A DNA stretch of 64,000 nt from Nocardia sp. alder85J (GTDB lineage: Bacteria; Actinomycetota; Actinomycetes; Mycobacteriales; Mycobacteriaceae): contig NZ_JAIUCZ020000001.1 of the NCBI RefSeq assembly GCF_020176955.2, forward strand, positions 434,001-498,000. The letters run 5' to 3'. The translations under genes and the position numbers were made by a program. The notes beneath the pieces are model-generated. The model made no database searches. It had not been told where the DNA came from and saw nothing but the letters and a program-made list of their open reading frames with translations. Shown here piece by piece: positions 8,351 through 17,095 of this stretch. Numbering within the stretch: position 1 is the first letter of the stretch; every line of letters starts with the position of its first letter.

Positions 8351-9823
8351 TCAGAACGAGGCCGGAACGGGCAGGCCCACCCGGGCCATCACCCATGGCA
8401 GCGACGCGCGGAACGCCGCGGCGGCGAACTGCCAGGTGTGGCCACCCTCGGTGGTGTGGATGGTGCACTCGATGCCGAGCGCCTGCCCGGTGGAGCACAG
8501 CTTCTCGGCCGCGCCCACCTCGCCGTCGTCCATCACACCGTCCACGCCGCCCTTGCCGATCTGGTCCTCGGACACCGTCGGCATCTTGAAGTTCGGCATC
8601 TTGCCGTTCGCCAGGCGCTTGGGCGGGGTCAGATCGTCGAACAGGCCGGCCACGCCGGTGTACGGCCCGTGCTTCTGCATCACCGTCACCGGGTCGAACT
8701 GGTCCCACTTCGCGGCGTCACCGCCGTACAGCCGCTTGATGGTCTGTTCCTTGTTGCCGGAGGCCGGACCGAGGTCGCCGGCGATGTCGACGAAGGTGTG
8801 GAACAGCTCCGGATGCATCACCGTCAGGTCGATCGCGCAGGTGCCGCCCATCGACCAGCCGATGACGGCCCAGTTCGCCGGGTCGGCGGAGGCGTTGAAC
8901 TTCTGCTCCACGTACGGCTCGACGTCCTTGGTGAGGTGGTCGGCGGCGTCGCCGCGCGGCCCGTTGACGCATTCGGTGTCGTTGTTGAACGAGCCGCTGG
9001 AGTCGATGAACACCAGGATCGGCGCCTGCCCGTTGTCGGCGGCGGTGAACTTGTCGATGTCGGACATGATCTGGCCGCTGCGCAACCAGTCGCCGGGGGT
9101 GTTGAACTCGCCGGCGATCATCATCACCACCGGCAGTGTGGGCGGGGTCGGTCCGGCGAACCAGGCGGGCGGCAGGTAGACGTCCTCGGTCCGGTGCGGG
9201 AAATGGCTACCGCTGGTGGGGATGTCGACCGGGACGACCACCCCCGTCTTGGGAGTGGTGTTGCGCATCCCGGCCAGCGCGTTCAGGGTGGTCTGGTGTG
9301 GCAGCGGGCCGGCGGTCACCGCGTTCCACGCCGACTGGACGCTCGGGTAGTAGCCCACCCACTGGTTGAGCACGACGAGCGCGCTGGCCGCCGTGACGGG
9401 GATCGCCAGGATGGCGACGACCCGGTACCACCAGCGGGCGCGCGACCAGCCGAGGATCGCGATCGCGAGCGCGGCGCCGGTGGCGCCGATACACACCCAC
9501 AGCAACGGCGGCGCCGGATCCGAGGCCAGACCTTGGTCGTCCATGTACCACAGGGCGCCCAGGCCGACCGCGACGGCGATCACCAGGCAGATCGGCAGCC
9601 GGATGAGCCACCAGCGGCGGCTCGGCCGGATGATCGCGATGACCAGCAGGGCCAGTGCGACCAGTTCGATGGTCAGGGGTAACCAGCCGTGCAGCAGCGA
9701 CAGCCCTCGATGGAAACCCGCATACGGGTTGAGGTTTGCCGAAGGAAGCTGCGGGGGTGGGGGCGGTGCGACGCTCGTGGTCGGCAGTGGCGTCGTCGGT
9801 ACATCCATCGGCGCATGAAACAC
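8351..9823 (-). CDS. Membrane-anchored alpha/beta hydrolase of the esterase D/mycolyltransferase fold
   Basis: 490 aa. The N-terminal third has four membrane helices (about 50-70, 75-95, 105-125, 133-155). The C-terminal part is an alpha/beta hydrolase of the putative esterase family that includes antigen 85-type mycolyltransferases. The nucleophile elbow is VIGWSMGGTCAID; SGSFNNDTECVNGPRG and the terminal GGHTWQFAAAAF with the catalytic histidine are also visible. The catalytic domain should face outside the membrane. Similar membrane-esterase proteins occur across mycolate-containing actinobacteria and Streptomyces, so a mycolyltransferase role is possible but not shown. GTG 9823 and ATG 9808 are both possible starts. 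Confidence 0.85.
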   Translation of the reverse strand: MFHAPMDVPTTPLPTTSVAPPPPPQLPSANLNPYAGFHRGLSLLHGWLPLTIELVALALLVIAIIRPSRRWWLIRLPICLVIAVAVGLGALWYMDDQGLASDPAPPLLWVCIGATGAALAIAILGWSRARWWYRVVAILAIPVTAASALVVLNQWVGYYPSVQSAWNAVTAGPLPHQTTLNALAGMRNTTPKTGVVVPVDIPTSGSHFPHRTEDVYLPPAWFAGPTPPTLPVVMMIAGEFNTPGDWLRSGQIMSDIDKFTAADNGQAPILVFIDSSGSFNNDTECVNGPRGDAADHLTKDVEPYVEQKFNASADPANWAVIGWSMGGTCAIDLTVMHPELFHTFVDIAGDLGPASGNKEQTIKRLYGGDAAKWDQFDPVTVMQKHGPYTGVAGLFDDLTPPKRLANGKMPNFKMPTVSEDQIGKGGVDGVMDDGEVGAAEKLCSTGQALGIECTIHTTEGGHTWQFAAAAFRASLPWVMARVGLPVPASF

Positions 9824-9891
9824 GCCCGTAATTCTTGATCGAGATTCTGAATGCCCGCTGTGAATCGGCTCCGAGTACGGTGGATTCCTGG

Positions 9892-11262
9892 CTATCCGAT
9901 CGCAACCGTGTCGGCCGCCGAAGTCGGTCCGCCCGGCTCAGGACCGGTTCCGGGGGTTTCGGCGGCCGCGGTGTGGAAGGCGCGGCAACGGCGAAATACG
10001 TCTGCGCGGTCGGCGTGTTCCGGGATGCTGTCGATCTGACGCTCGATCATCGCCGCCTGTTCCACGAGCACCTGCCGGCGCTGCGCATCGGTGCAGCTGT
10101 CGGAGATGCGGGTGAGCGCGTCGAGCAGCCGGATCATCACCGCGGTGTCGCCGCGCCCGGCCTGGCGGATCTTCTCGAAGGCGCGCTGCACCAGCCGTTC
10201 GTAGCTGACCTGGGAGGCGATCACCCGGACCCGGCCGAACCGGTCCCGGCGCACCGGCGCCGGATCCCAGGCGACCGCGATCCGCGACAGGCAGTCGCCG
10301 AGCCAGTCGATGCAGGCCAGCGCGGTGAAGATGTCGTTGGTCGAGGAGCCCAGGGCACGCAGGGCGATCTCCACCAACTGGTCGATCCCGAACGAGATGT
10401 CCTGCACCAGACTGCGAGTGGAGCCGGTGACGTGCTTGCGGGCGAAGTTCTCGGCGATCCGGTCGGCCGCCTCGGCCGGCCACACCGTCGCCACCACCTG
10501 GCCCTCGGTGAGGAAATGGCCGGGGCGATAGGGCAGATGGACGACGGCGTCGGCGTCGGCGGCCAGCCGGACCAGCCGCTCGTACCGGATGTATTGCAGA
10601 TAACCGCTGCTGGTGGTGCGGACCACGCCGCCGGATTCGTCGAGCAGGGTGAGCAGCTCGCCGGTGGACGGGCCCCGGGCGGCGATGCTCGGCGACAGGT
10701 CGCGGTTGGCGTCCACCGCCAGGTTGACGTCGCGGGCGATGTCGGCGATCACGTTCGGCAACTGGATCTGCATCGCGATGTGATTGATGAAGTAGATCAG
10801 CACCGCCAGATCCAGCACCATCGAGCCGATGGACACCGTGACGCCGATGTGCGGCACGAAATCCGGCCCCAGCACCACCAGCACCGCGATCGCGTACACG
10901 AAGGTGGCGACGAAGGTGCCCAGCGTGAGCTGGGTGCCGCGATCGCGGATGAAGTTGCGCAGCATGCGCGGCCCGAACTGGGTCGAGGCCAGGGTCAGCG
11001 CCACGATGGTGATCGAGAAGACGACGCCGACCACCGTGATGATCGCGGCGGCGATCGCGGTGAGCACCTGCCGCGCCGCGTCCGGGGTGCCGCCGATCAC
11101 CCACGGCGGAATCGTGAACACGCCGCGCGCGGCCGCACGATCGAGGGTGAGGGTGACCGCGAAGATCAGCATCGCGACCAGCACCACCATGGTGGGCACG
11201 AACCAGAGGTTGGTGCGCAGGCGTTCCCGCCAGCGATCCGCCTCCCACCAGATGCCGCGCAC
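9892..11262 (-). CDS. DUF2254 family membrane protein
   Basis: 456 aa. Four N-terminal membrane helices (about 17-38, 58-85, 112-135, 142-165) include the family signature ITIVALTLASTQFGPRMLRNFIRDRGTQ (shown at about residues 84-111). A soluble C-terminal domain (about 185-440) follows. The function of DUF2254 is unknown. It lies 68 bp upstream of the esterase gene on the same strand, so the two may be co-transcribed. Confidence 0.85.
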   Translation of the reverse strand: MRGIWWEADRWRERLRTNLWFVPTMVVLVAMLIFAVTLTLDRAAARGVFTIPPWVIGGTPDAARQVLTAIAAAIITVVGVVFSITIVALTLASTQFGPRMLRNFIRDRGTQLTLGTFVATFVYAIAVLVVLGPDFVPHIGVTVSIGSMVLDLAVLIYFINHIAMQIQLPNVIADIARDVNLAVDANRDLSPSIAARGPSTGELLTLLDESGGVVRTTSSGYLQYIRYERLVRLAADADAVVHLPYRPGHFLTEGQVVATVWPAEAADRIAENFARKHVTGSTRSLVQDISFGIDQLVEIALRALGSSTNDIFTALACIDWLGDCLSRIAVAWDPAPVRRDRFGRVRVIASQVSYERLVQRAFEKIRQAGRGDTAVMIRLLDALTRISDSCTDAQRRQVLVEQAAMIERQIDSIPEHADRADVFRRCRAFHTAAAETPGTGPEPGGPTSAADTVAIG

Positions 11263-11463
11263 GGCCGCCTCCCTCCGACGTGCCGAGCGGAGGATTGTGG
11301 CACGTCGGCAGGAAATCTACCGCCGCACGGCGGTAATTTCCGGGCGGAGACGGACCGGCTGGTCGGATCCCGGGCTACTCCGGGTGGTCGCCGGATCGCC
11401 GCGACATCGTGCGGCAGCCGGCCGAGAACCCGGCGGAGCGCCGCTCGGCCCGTCACCGCATCC

Positions 11464-12486
11464 TCAGGCCGATCTCGGCTGCGGTTGCGGGCCGAGCGGC
11501 GGGATCAGGATCATCCCGCCGGCCGAGCGCAGCCCGGCGGCCGCGAGATCGGCCAGCGCGGGGATGTGTGCCGGGCCGGTGGCGGCGAGCGACGCCGGCA
11601 CGGGGATGGGTACCGGGCCGAGGACGGCGGCAGCGGCCGGTGCGGGGGCCGGCGCCGGGCGTGGGGCACCGAAGGCAGGCGCCGGGAGCGGGGTGGCCGG
11701 AGCCCGGCGGGTGACCCGGGTGGGCGGGGTGCGCAGCGACGAGGCGGCGGCGTCGAAGCCGCGCAGGTAGGGGGTGGCGACCCAGCCGGCGAGCAGCATC
11801 AGCGCCGTCCCGACGATGCCGTCGAGCAGGTAGTGGTTGGCCGTACCCATCACCACCAGCATGATCACCACCGGATAGGCCGCGCCGAGGGCGCGTACCC
11901 AGTGCGGGCGGGCGTGGCGGAAGACCATCAGCCCGCACCACACCGCCCAGCCCACGTGCAGGCTCGGCATCGCGGCGAATTCGTTGGTGAGCGACCCGAG
12001 CCCGCGCGGTGCGCTGGCGTTGTCGGCCCACCAGCCGACCGCGGCGTGCTGGGACATGACGTCGATGTAGCCGCCGTCGGACAGCAGCCGCGGCGGCGCG
12101 GTCGGGAAGAAGATGAAACCGGCCAGCCCGGTGACCGTCGCCAGCGCGAGTTGGGTGCGGCCGTGCCGGTAGGCGGGCCGATGCGCGCGCCACAGCCAGA
12201 TCAGCACCGCCCCCGTGACCACGTAGTGCAGGGTCGCGTAGAGGTAGTCCGCCGGGACCCCGAGCCAGAAATGGGCGGTGAACAGGTCGTTGAGCCAGTG
12301 TTCCGGGCGTAGCCGCAGCCAGTCCTCCACCCGCTGCACGGTGTGCGCGTCCAGTTCGGCCGCGTCCGTACCGCCGCGGATCAGGAATCGGGTGCCGTCG
12401 TAGGCGACGTAGAGCAGCAGGATCAGGCCGATCTCGGCCAGGTGTGCCCGATAGCGGGACAGGAAGGATCGGATCGACACGACCAT
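11464..12486 (-). CDS. PAP2-family membrane phosphatase
   Basis: 340 aa with about six membrane helices in the first 235 residues, then a Pro/Ala-rich cytoplasmic-type tail. The PAP2_3 (Aur1/Ipt1-like) pattern is present: PTAPPRL at 128-134, PSLH at 174-177 in MPSLHVGWAVWCG, and H218/D222 in TANHYLLDGIVG. Such proteins dephosphorylate or transfer lipid-linked phosphate, often inositol phospholipids in this branch. It is divergent from a TetR gene with overlapping inverted repeats between them, so it is the likely target of that regulator. The unusual P/A-rich tail (about 245-330) is not needed for catalysis. Confidence 0.85.
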   Translation of the reverse strand: MVVSIRSFLSRYRAHLAEIGLILLLYVAYDGTRFLIRGGTDAAELDAHTVQRVEDWLRLRPEHWLNDLFTAHFWLGVPADYLYATLHYVVTGAVLIWLWRAHRPAYRHGRTQLALATVTGLAGFIFFPTAPPRLLSDGGYIDVMSQHAAVGWWADNASAPRGLGSLTNEFAAMPSLHVGWAVWCGLMVFRHARPHWVRALGAAYPVVIMLVVMGTANHYLLDGIVGTALMLLAGWVATPYLRGFDAAASSLRTPPTRVTRRAPATPLPAPAFGAPRPAPAPAPAAAAVLGPVPIPVPASLAATGPAHIPALADLAAAGLRSAGGMILIPPLGPQPQPRSA

Positions 12487-12510
12487 TCCGCTGACCTCCG
12501 GTTTCCCAGC

Positions 12511-12537
12511 GCGTACGATGTACCGTACGCGGTACGG
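12511..12537. promoter_or_regulatory. Overlapping inverted repeats, candidate TetR operator
   Basis: GCGTACG-N6-CGTACGC (12511-12530) overlaps GTACCG-TACG-CGGTAC (12520-12535) and CCGTAC-GCG-GTACGG (12523-12537). The cluster lies in the 109-bp gap between the divergent PAP2 and TetR genes, a usual place for autoregulation by TetR proteins. Confidence 0.55.
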
Positions 12538-12595
12538 ACCAACATACCAGCAAACTGTTCACCGAACCGCAACCTTCCGTTCCGAGGAGCACGTC

Positions 12596-13309
12596 GTGAC
12601 CCCAGCCGAATCGCGCCGCCGGGCACCGCGCCACACGCTCAGCGCCGACCGGATCGTCGACGCGGCGCTGCACCTGCTCGACACCACCACGGCCGAGGAA
12701 CTGTCCATGCGCACGCTGGCGGCCGAACTCGGCGTGGGCACGATGACCCTCTACACCTATTTCCGCAGCAAGGACGAGATCCTCCAGGCCGCCCGCGACC
12801 GGGTGCTGGACAGCTTCCATCCCCCGGCGGTCGACGGCGGCTGGGAGGAGCAGGTCCGGGCCTGCTGCACCGCGCTGTATCTGCTGCTGGTGCAGCGGCC
12901 CGCGGTCATGCGGGTGCTGGCCACCGGTATGCACGGCGACGACGAGTTCGCCGATACCGCCACGGCCGCACTGGAATTCATCGTCGGGCAACTGCGCGCC
13001 GCCGGGCTGGACCGGGAGTGCACCGCCCGCGGCTACCTGGTGCTGTTGCAGTACACCTTCGGGGCCGCCCTGGGCCGGGTGCGCGCCGAAGCCCACGACC
13101 CCGGCGCCCTGCCCCGGCTCTCGCCACAGGCCCATCCGATGATCGCCGACCTGGCGCCGGAACTGCTGCGCGCCCGCGGCTGCGGCACCGACCAGTACAT
13201 CTTCGGCCTGGACCTGCTGCTCACCGGGCTGCGCGGCTCGGCCTGCGCGGTGCCCGATCCCGTCCTGCCGTCCTCCGACGCGGCCGTGCCGCCCTCGGAT
13301 CGGGGCTGA
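12596..13309 (+). CDS. TetR/AcrR family transcriptional regulator
   Basis: 237 aa. The N-terminal helix-turn-helix (about 18-62) reads LSADRIVDAALHLLDTTTAE through MRTLAAELGVGTMTLYTYF, the classical TetR pattern. The C-terminal ligand domain resembles the TetR_C (tetracycline-repressor class) group. GTG 12596 is chosen because AGGAG ends six bases before it. It is divergent from the PAP2 gene, and the inverted repeats in the gap are its likely operator. Confidence 0.9.
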   Translation: MTPAESRRRAPRHTLSADRIVDAALHLLDTTTAEELSMRTLAAELGVGTMTLYTYFRSKDEILQAARDRVLDSFHPPAVDGGWEEQVRACCTALYLLLVQRPAVMRVLATGMHGDDEFADTATAALEFIVGQLRAAGLDRECTARGYLVLLQYTFGAALGRVRAEAHDPGALPRLSPQAHPMIADLAPELLRARGCGTDQYIFGLDLLLTGLRGSACAVPDPVLPSSDAAVPPSDRG

Positions 13310-13377
13310 TCGCCCGCCGATTCGGCTGTCCGGCGGGTTCGCCGCCGGGAGTCCGGCGCCGGTGCGAGAATCGCCGC

Positions 13378-13890
13378 ATGCCGGAATTGGTGCTGGTCCG
13401 TGGGGATATCACCGAACAGCAGGTGGATGCCGTGGTGAATGCGGCGAATTCGAGTCTGCTCGGGGGCGGTGGGGTGGACGGGGCGATCCATCGCAAGGGC
13501 GGGCCCGAGATCCTGGCGGCCTGCCGGGAATTGCGGGCGGGGGAGTTCCGGGGCGGGTTGCCGACCGGGCGGGCGGTCGCCACGACGGCCGGAAAACTGC
13601 CCGCGCAGTGGGTGATCCACACCGTCGGGCCGGTGTGGTCGGCGCGCGAGGATCGTTCGGAGTTGCTGATCTCCTGCTATCGCGAATCCCTGCGGGTGGC
13701 CGACGAATTGGGGGCGCGCACGGTGGCGTTCCCGGCGATCTCGACGGGGGTGTTCGGGTGGCCGATGGCCGACGGCGCCCGGATCGCGGTGGGGACCCTG
13801 CGGTCCGCCGAAACCGCGGTCGCCGAGGTGCGTTTCGTGGTGTTCACGCCGGATGCCCACGCGGCGTTCGCGTCCGAACTGCCCGGCTGA
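13378..13890 (+). CDS. Macrodomain protein, O-acetyl-ADP-ribose deacetylase type
   Basis: 170 aa, a single macrodomain. MPELVLVRGDITEQQVDAVVNAANSSLLGGGGVDGAIHR (residues 1-39) contains the conserved ADP-ribose-binding elements, and VAFPAISTGVFGWP is the second loop. MacroD/YmdB-type enzymes remove acetyl from O-acetyl-ADP-ribose or ADP-ribose from proteins. It stands alone on the plus strand between TetR and ruvC, with no sign of a partner sirtuin or ADP-ribosyltransferase. Confidence 0.92.
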   Translation: MPELVLVRGDITEQQVDAVVNAANSSLLGGGGVDGAIHRKGGPEILAACRELRAGEFRGGLPTGRAVATTAGKLPAQWVIHTVGPVWSAREDRSELLISCYRESLRVADELGARTVAFPAISTGVFGWPMADGARIAVGTLRSAETAVAEVRFVVFTPDAHAAFASELPG

Positions 13891-13971
13891 CGATGCCGGT
13901 GGGATGCGGCGCGGTCCGTGGTGAGCGCCGGACGGTCCGTGTCGGTGGCCGGGGGAACCCGCTGTCTCCGC

Positions 13972-13993
13972 TAGACTTCGAACAACTGTTCGC
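13972..13993 (+). promoter_or_regulatory. LexA (SOS) box overlapping the ruvC promoter
   Basis: TCGAAC-AACT-GTTCGC (13978-13993) matches the mycobacterial LexA box TCGAAC-N4-GTTCGA in all but the last base. It directly follows TAGACT (13972-13977), a plausible -10 hexamer, and lies 21 bases before the ruvC start. It predicts DNA-damage induction of ruvCAB. Confidence 0.85.
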
Positions 13994-14014
13994 GAACTCG
14001 ACAGGGGTGCTTTC

Positions 14015-14584
14015 GTGCGGGTGATGGGTGTCGACCCCGGGCTCACCCGGTGCGGGGTGAGCATCGTCGACGGCGCGCTGGGCCGGCAGGTGACGGCCGT
14101 GGCGGTCGATGTGGTGCGGACGCCGCCGGAAATGGCGCTGCCGCAACGGTTGTTGCTGGTCGCCGATGCCGCCGAGGAGTGGATGGACCGGCACCGGCCC
14201 GAGGCGGTCGCCATCGAGCGGGTGTTCTCCCAGCACAACGTGCGCACGGCCATGGCCACCGCCCAGGCCGGCGGCGTCATCGCGCTCGCGGCGGCCCGGC
14301 GCGACATCCCGGTCGCCTTCCACACGCCCAGCCAGGTGAAGGCCGCCGTCACCGGCAACGGCTCCGCCGACAAGGCCCAGGTGACGGCGATGGTGACGCG
14401 CATCCTAGGCTTGGCCACCGCGCCCAAGCCCGCCGATGCCGCCGACGCGCTGGCCCTGGCCATCTGTCACTGCTGGCGGGCGCCGATGCTGGACCGGATG
14501 GCGAAGGCCGAGGCCCAGGCCGCGGCGGCGCAGCGCAAGTACACGGAACGACTGGATCGGCAACGAAAGGCGGTGACCGGGTGA
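14015..14584 (+). CDS. ruvC: Crossover junction endodeoxyribonuclease RuvC
   Basis: 189 aa. RuvC cuts Holliday junctions during recombination repair. The four acidic residues of the RNase H-fold active site are present: D7 in [13 protein letters not shown]68 in [13 protein letters not shown], and D141/D144 in [17 protein letters not shown] 14015 gives the normal start MRVMGVDPG and has a G-rich ribosome binding site. It is the first gene of ruvCAB and its stop overlaps the ruvA start by four bases. An SOS box lies just upstream. Confidence 0.97.
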   Translation: MRVMGVDPGLTRCGVSIVDGALGRQVTAVAVDVVRTPPEMALPQRLLLVADAAEEWMDRHRPEAVAIERVFSQHNVRTAMATAQAGGVIALAAARRDIPVAFHTPSQVKAAVTGNGSADKAQVTAMVTRILGLATAPKPADAADALALAICHCWRAPMLDRMAKAEAQAAAAQRKYTERLDRQRKAVTG

Positions 14585-15186
14585 TCGCGTCGGTACGCGG
14601 CGAGGTGCTCGAGATCGGGCTCGACCACGTGGTGCTCGAGGCCGCCGGCGTCGGCTATCGGCTCAACGCCACGCCCGCGACCCTGGCCGGGCTCACCCGC
14701 GGCGAGGAGGCGCGGCTGTACACCGCGATGATCGTGCGCGAGGACTCGATGACGCTGTTCGGCTTCGCCGACACCGAGGCCCGGGAGCTGTTCGCCCTGT
14801 TGCAGACCGTCTCCGGGGTCGGCCCCCGGCTGGCGATGGCGGTGCTGGCGGTGCTGGAGCCGGAGGCGTTGCGAAAGGCGTTGGCGGAGAGCAACATCGC
14901 GGCGCTGACCCGGGTGCCCGGTATCGGCAGGCGCGGCGCCGAGCGCATGGTGGTCGAGTTGCGCGACAAGGTGAATCTCGTTCCGGTGCAAGCGGGTCCG
15001 CCCGGCGCCGGTCCGGCGGCGATGGTCACCCCGGTGCGGGATCAGGTGGTGGAGGCGCTGATCGGGCTGGGTTTCCCGATCCGGCAGGCGGAGCCCGCGG
15101 TGGACGCGGTGCTCACCGAGGATCCGGAACTGGGCACCTCGAAGGCGCTGCGGGCGGCCCTGGGCCTGCTCGGCAAGAACCGGTAA
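14581..15186 (+). CDS. ruvA: Holliday junction DNA helicase subunit RuvA
   Basis: 201 aa. RuvA binds the four-way junction as a tetramer and loads RuvB. It begins [28 protein letters not shown] (residues 1-28, OB domain). The two helix-hairpin-helix motifs are [13 protein letters not shown] and [19 protein letters not shown]. The RuvB-binding C-terminal domain follows a short Pro/Gly linker. The GTG start overlaps the ruvC stop (GTGA), and ruvB begins six bases after its stop. Confidence 0.97.
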   Translation: MIASVRGEVLEIGLDHVVLEAAGVGYRLNATPATLAGLTRGEEARLYTAMIVREDSMTLFGFADTEARELFALLQTVSGVGPRLAMAVLAVLEPEALRKALAESNIAALTRVPGIGRRGAERMVVELRDKVNLVPVQAGPPGAGPAAMVTPVRDQVVEALIGLGFPIRQAEPAVDAVLTEDPELGTSKALRAALGLLGKNR

Positions 15187-15192
15187 CCGGCC

Positions 15193-16293
15193 GTGAACGA
15201 TCCTGCCGAGGCCTACGACGACGAGGCCGAATCCGCCGTCACCGCAAGCTATATCGACTCCGACGGTGAGATCGAGGCGGGCCTGCGCCCGAAGTCGCTG
15301 GACGACTTCATCGGCCAGCCGCGGGTCCGCGAACAGCTCACACTGGTGCTGCGCGGCGCGAAAAAGCGCGGCGGCACCCCGGACCACGTGCTGCTGTCCG
15401 GTCCGCCGGGCCTGGGCAAGACCAGTATGGCGATGATCATCGCCGCGGAACTGGGCTCCGCGCTGCGGATCACTTCGGGTCCGGCGCTGGAACGCGCCGG
15501 TGATCTCGCAGCCATGCTGAGCAATCTGGTCGAGGGTGATGTGCTGTTCATCGACGAGATCCATCGCATGGCCCGCCCGGCCGAGGAGATGCTCTATCTG
15601 GCGATGGAGGATTTCCGCGTCGACGTGGTGGTGGGCAAGGGGCCCGGCGCCACCTCGATCCCGCTGGAGATCGCGCCGTTCACCCTGGTCGGCGCCACCA
15701 CCCGCTCCGGTGCGCTGACCGGTCCGTTGCGCGACCGGTTCGGCTTCACCGGGCATATGGACTTCTACGATCCGGGCGAACTGCGGCAGATTCTGCTGCG
15801 CTCGGCCCGCATCCTCGACATCCGCATCGAGACCGACGCCGCCGCGGAGATCGCGGGCCGCTCCCGGGGCACGCCACGCATCGCGAACCGGCTGCTGCGC
15901 CGGGTCCGCGACTACGCGGAGGTCCGGGCCGACGGCCTGGTCACCCGGGAGATCGCCGGCGCCGCGCTGGCCGTCTACGACGTGGACGGCCTCGGCCTGG
16001 ACCGGCTGGACCGCGCGGTGCTCGCCGCGCTGGTCCGCAGCTTCGGCGGCGGACCGGTCGGCGTGTCCACCCTCGCCGTCGCGGTGGGGGAGGAGGCGGC
16101 CACCGTCGAGGAGGTGTGCGAGCCGTTCCTGGTGCGCGCCGGCATGGTCGCCCGCACCCCGCGCGGCCGGGTCGCCACCGCGGCCGCGTGGGAGCATCTG
16201 GGCCTGGTCCCGCCGCCGGACCTGGTGTTCGGCTCCATCGAGGTCCGCAGCCGCGAACCCCACCCCACCCTGGACCTGTTCGACGGACCGTGA
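15193..16293 (+). CDS. ruvB: Holliday junction branch migration ATPase RuvB
   Basis: 366 aa, full length. AAA+ ATPase that drives branch migration with RuvA. Walker [10 protein letters not shown], Walker B LFIDEIHR, sensor [18 protein letters not shown] and the arginine finger region are all visible. The C-terminal winged-helix domain carries [29 protein letters not shown] (about residues 281-309). It is the last gene of the SOS-controlled ruvCAB set. The next gene is on the opposite strand. Confidence 0.97.
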   Translation: MNDPAEAYDDEAESAVTASYIDSDGEIEAGLRPKSLDDFIGQPRVREQLTLVLRGAKKRGGTPDHVLLSGPPGLGKTSMAMIIAAELGSALRITSGPALERAGDLAAMLSNLVEGDVLFIDEIHRMARPAEEMLYLAMEDFRVDVVVGKGPGATSIPLEIAPFTLVGATTRSGALTGPLRDRFGFTGHMDFYDPGELRQILLRSARILDIRIETDAAAEIAGRSRGTPRIANRLLRRVRDYAEVRADGLVTREIAGAALAVYDVDGLGLDRLDRAVLAALVRSFGGGPVGVSTLAVAVGEEAATVEEVCEPFLVRAGMVARTPRGRVATAAAWEHLGLVPPPDLVFGSIEVRSREPHPTLDLFDGP

Positions 16294-16357
16294 CCGCGGC
16301 CCGCGGGGATCGGTGATCCGGCGGACGATGATCGGGTGGACCGGTGATCCGGCGGGC

Positions 16358-16966
16358 TCAGACCGCGGGTGACCCGCCGGGCAGAGGTCGCACGAACGGC
16401 TCACCGCCGGGTAACGGGCGCAGCGCCTCACCGCCGGGCAGCGCCCGCACCACGACCTCCAGGAAGGCGTCCACCTCGTCGATCCGGTAGGCGGCCGTCC
16501 CCGCGTGGGCCAGGCCGAAATTCACGGTGAGTACGTCGGTGCCGGTCAGCCCGTTCGGGCCGATGTGGGCCAGGGTGGCGGCGACCCGGTCCAGGAACAG
16601 GTCGACCTCGTCGGCGGCGTAGCCGGCGTGGCCGAACGGCGGGCCGGAGAACTGGGTGCGCTGCACATCCGCCGGGGTCAGCACCGTGCGGTCGCCCGGC
16701 GGCCGCAACGCGCCGCGCCGCGCGAACTCCAGCTCCAGGCAGGCCTGATCGAGGAATTCGTCGACCTCGTCGCGGTCGTAGCCGCGATGGCCCAGCGGCG
16801 CGGTCCGGAATTCGACGCCGCGAATCGTGGCGGCGGACAGGGCGGCGTGGCCGCCGAGGGCCTGTGCCACCAGTTCCAGGAACGCATCCACCTCGGCGGC
16901 GTCGTAGCCGCGATGCCCGATCGGCGCCCGGCCGAACCGCATCCGTCGCACTTCGTGGGGAGTCAC
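16358..16966 (-). CDS. Protein built of four DivIVA-type motifs
   Basis: 202 aa. Four copies of the short DivI1A-like motif (x-F-x3-P-x-GxxGYDxxEVDxFL) occur at about residues 4-33, 46-75, 97-126 and 143-172. Examples are GYDAAEVDAFLE and GYDRDEVDEFLD. The last copy has lost the glycines. In DivIVA/Wag31 one such motif begins a long membrane-curvature-sensing coiled coil; here there is no long coil. The C-terminus has three PLPGGE-like repeats (about 176-199). The role may be at cell poles or septa, but that is inference. It starts at GTG 16966. Confidence 0.75.
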   Translation of the reverse strand: MTPHEVRRMRFGRAPIGHRGYDAAEVDAFLELVAQALGGHAALSAATIRGVEFRTAPLGHRGYDRDEVDEFLDQACLELEFARRGALRPPGDRTVLTPADVQRTQFSGPPFGHAGYAADEVDLFLDRVAATLAHIGPNGLTGTDVLTVNFGLAHAGTAAYRIDEVDAFLEVVVRALPGGEALRPLPGGEPFVRPLPGGSPAV

Positions 16967-17095
16967 GCGCCCATTGTCGCAACCCGTCCGGCAGGATGCG
17001 GCCGGGTCGGCCGGTTTCCGTCCATTGCCGGGCATCCCGGCGCAGAATAATGTGTCATCCTGTAACGGATACTTCGAGTAGCGGGGAGGTTCACT

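Noticed and set aside
9835..12312. Very long open frame on the + strand (825 codons)
   Set aside because: It lies antisense to the DUF2254 and PAP2 genes and its composition (Arg/His/Gly-rich, no domain) is typical of a GC-driven shadow.
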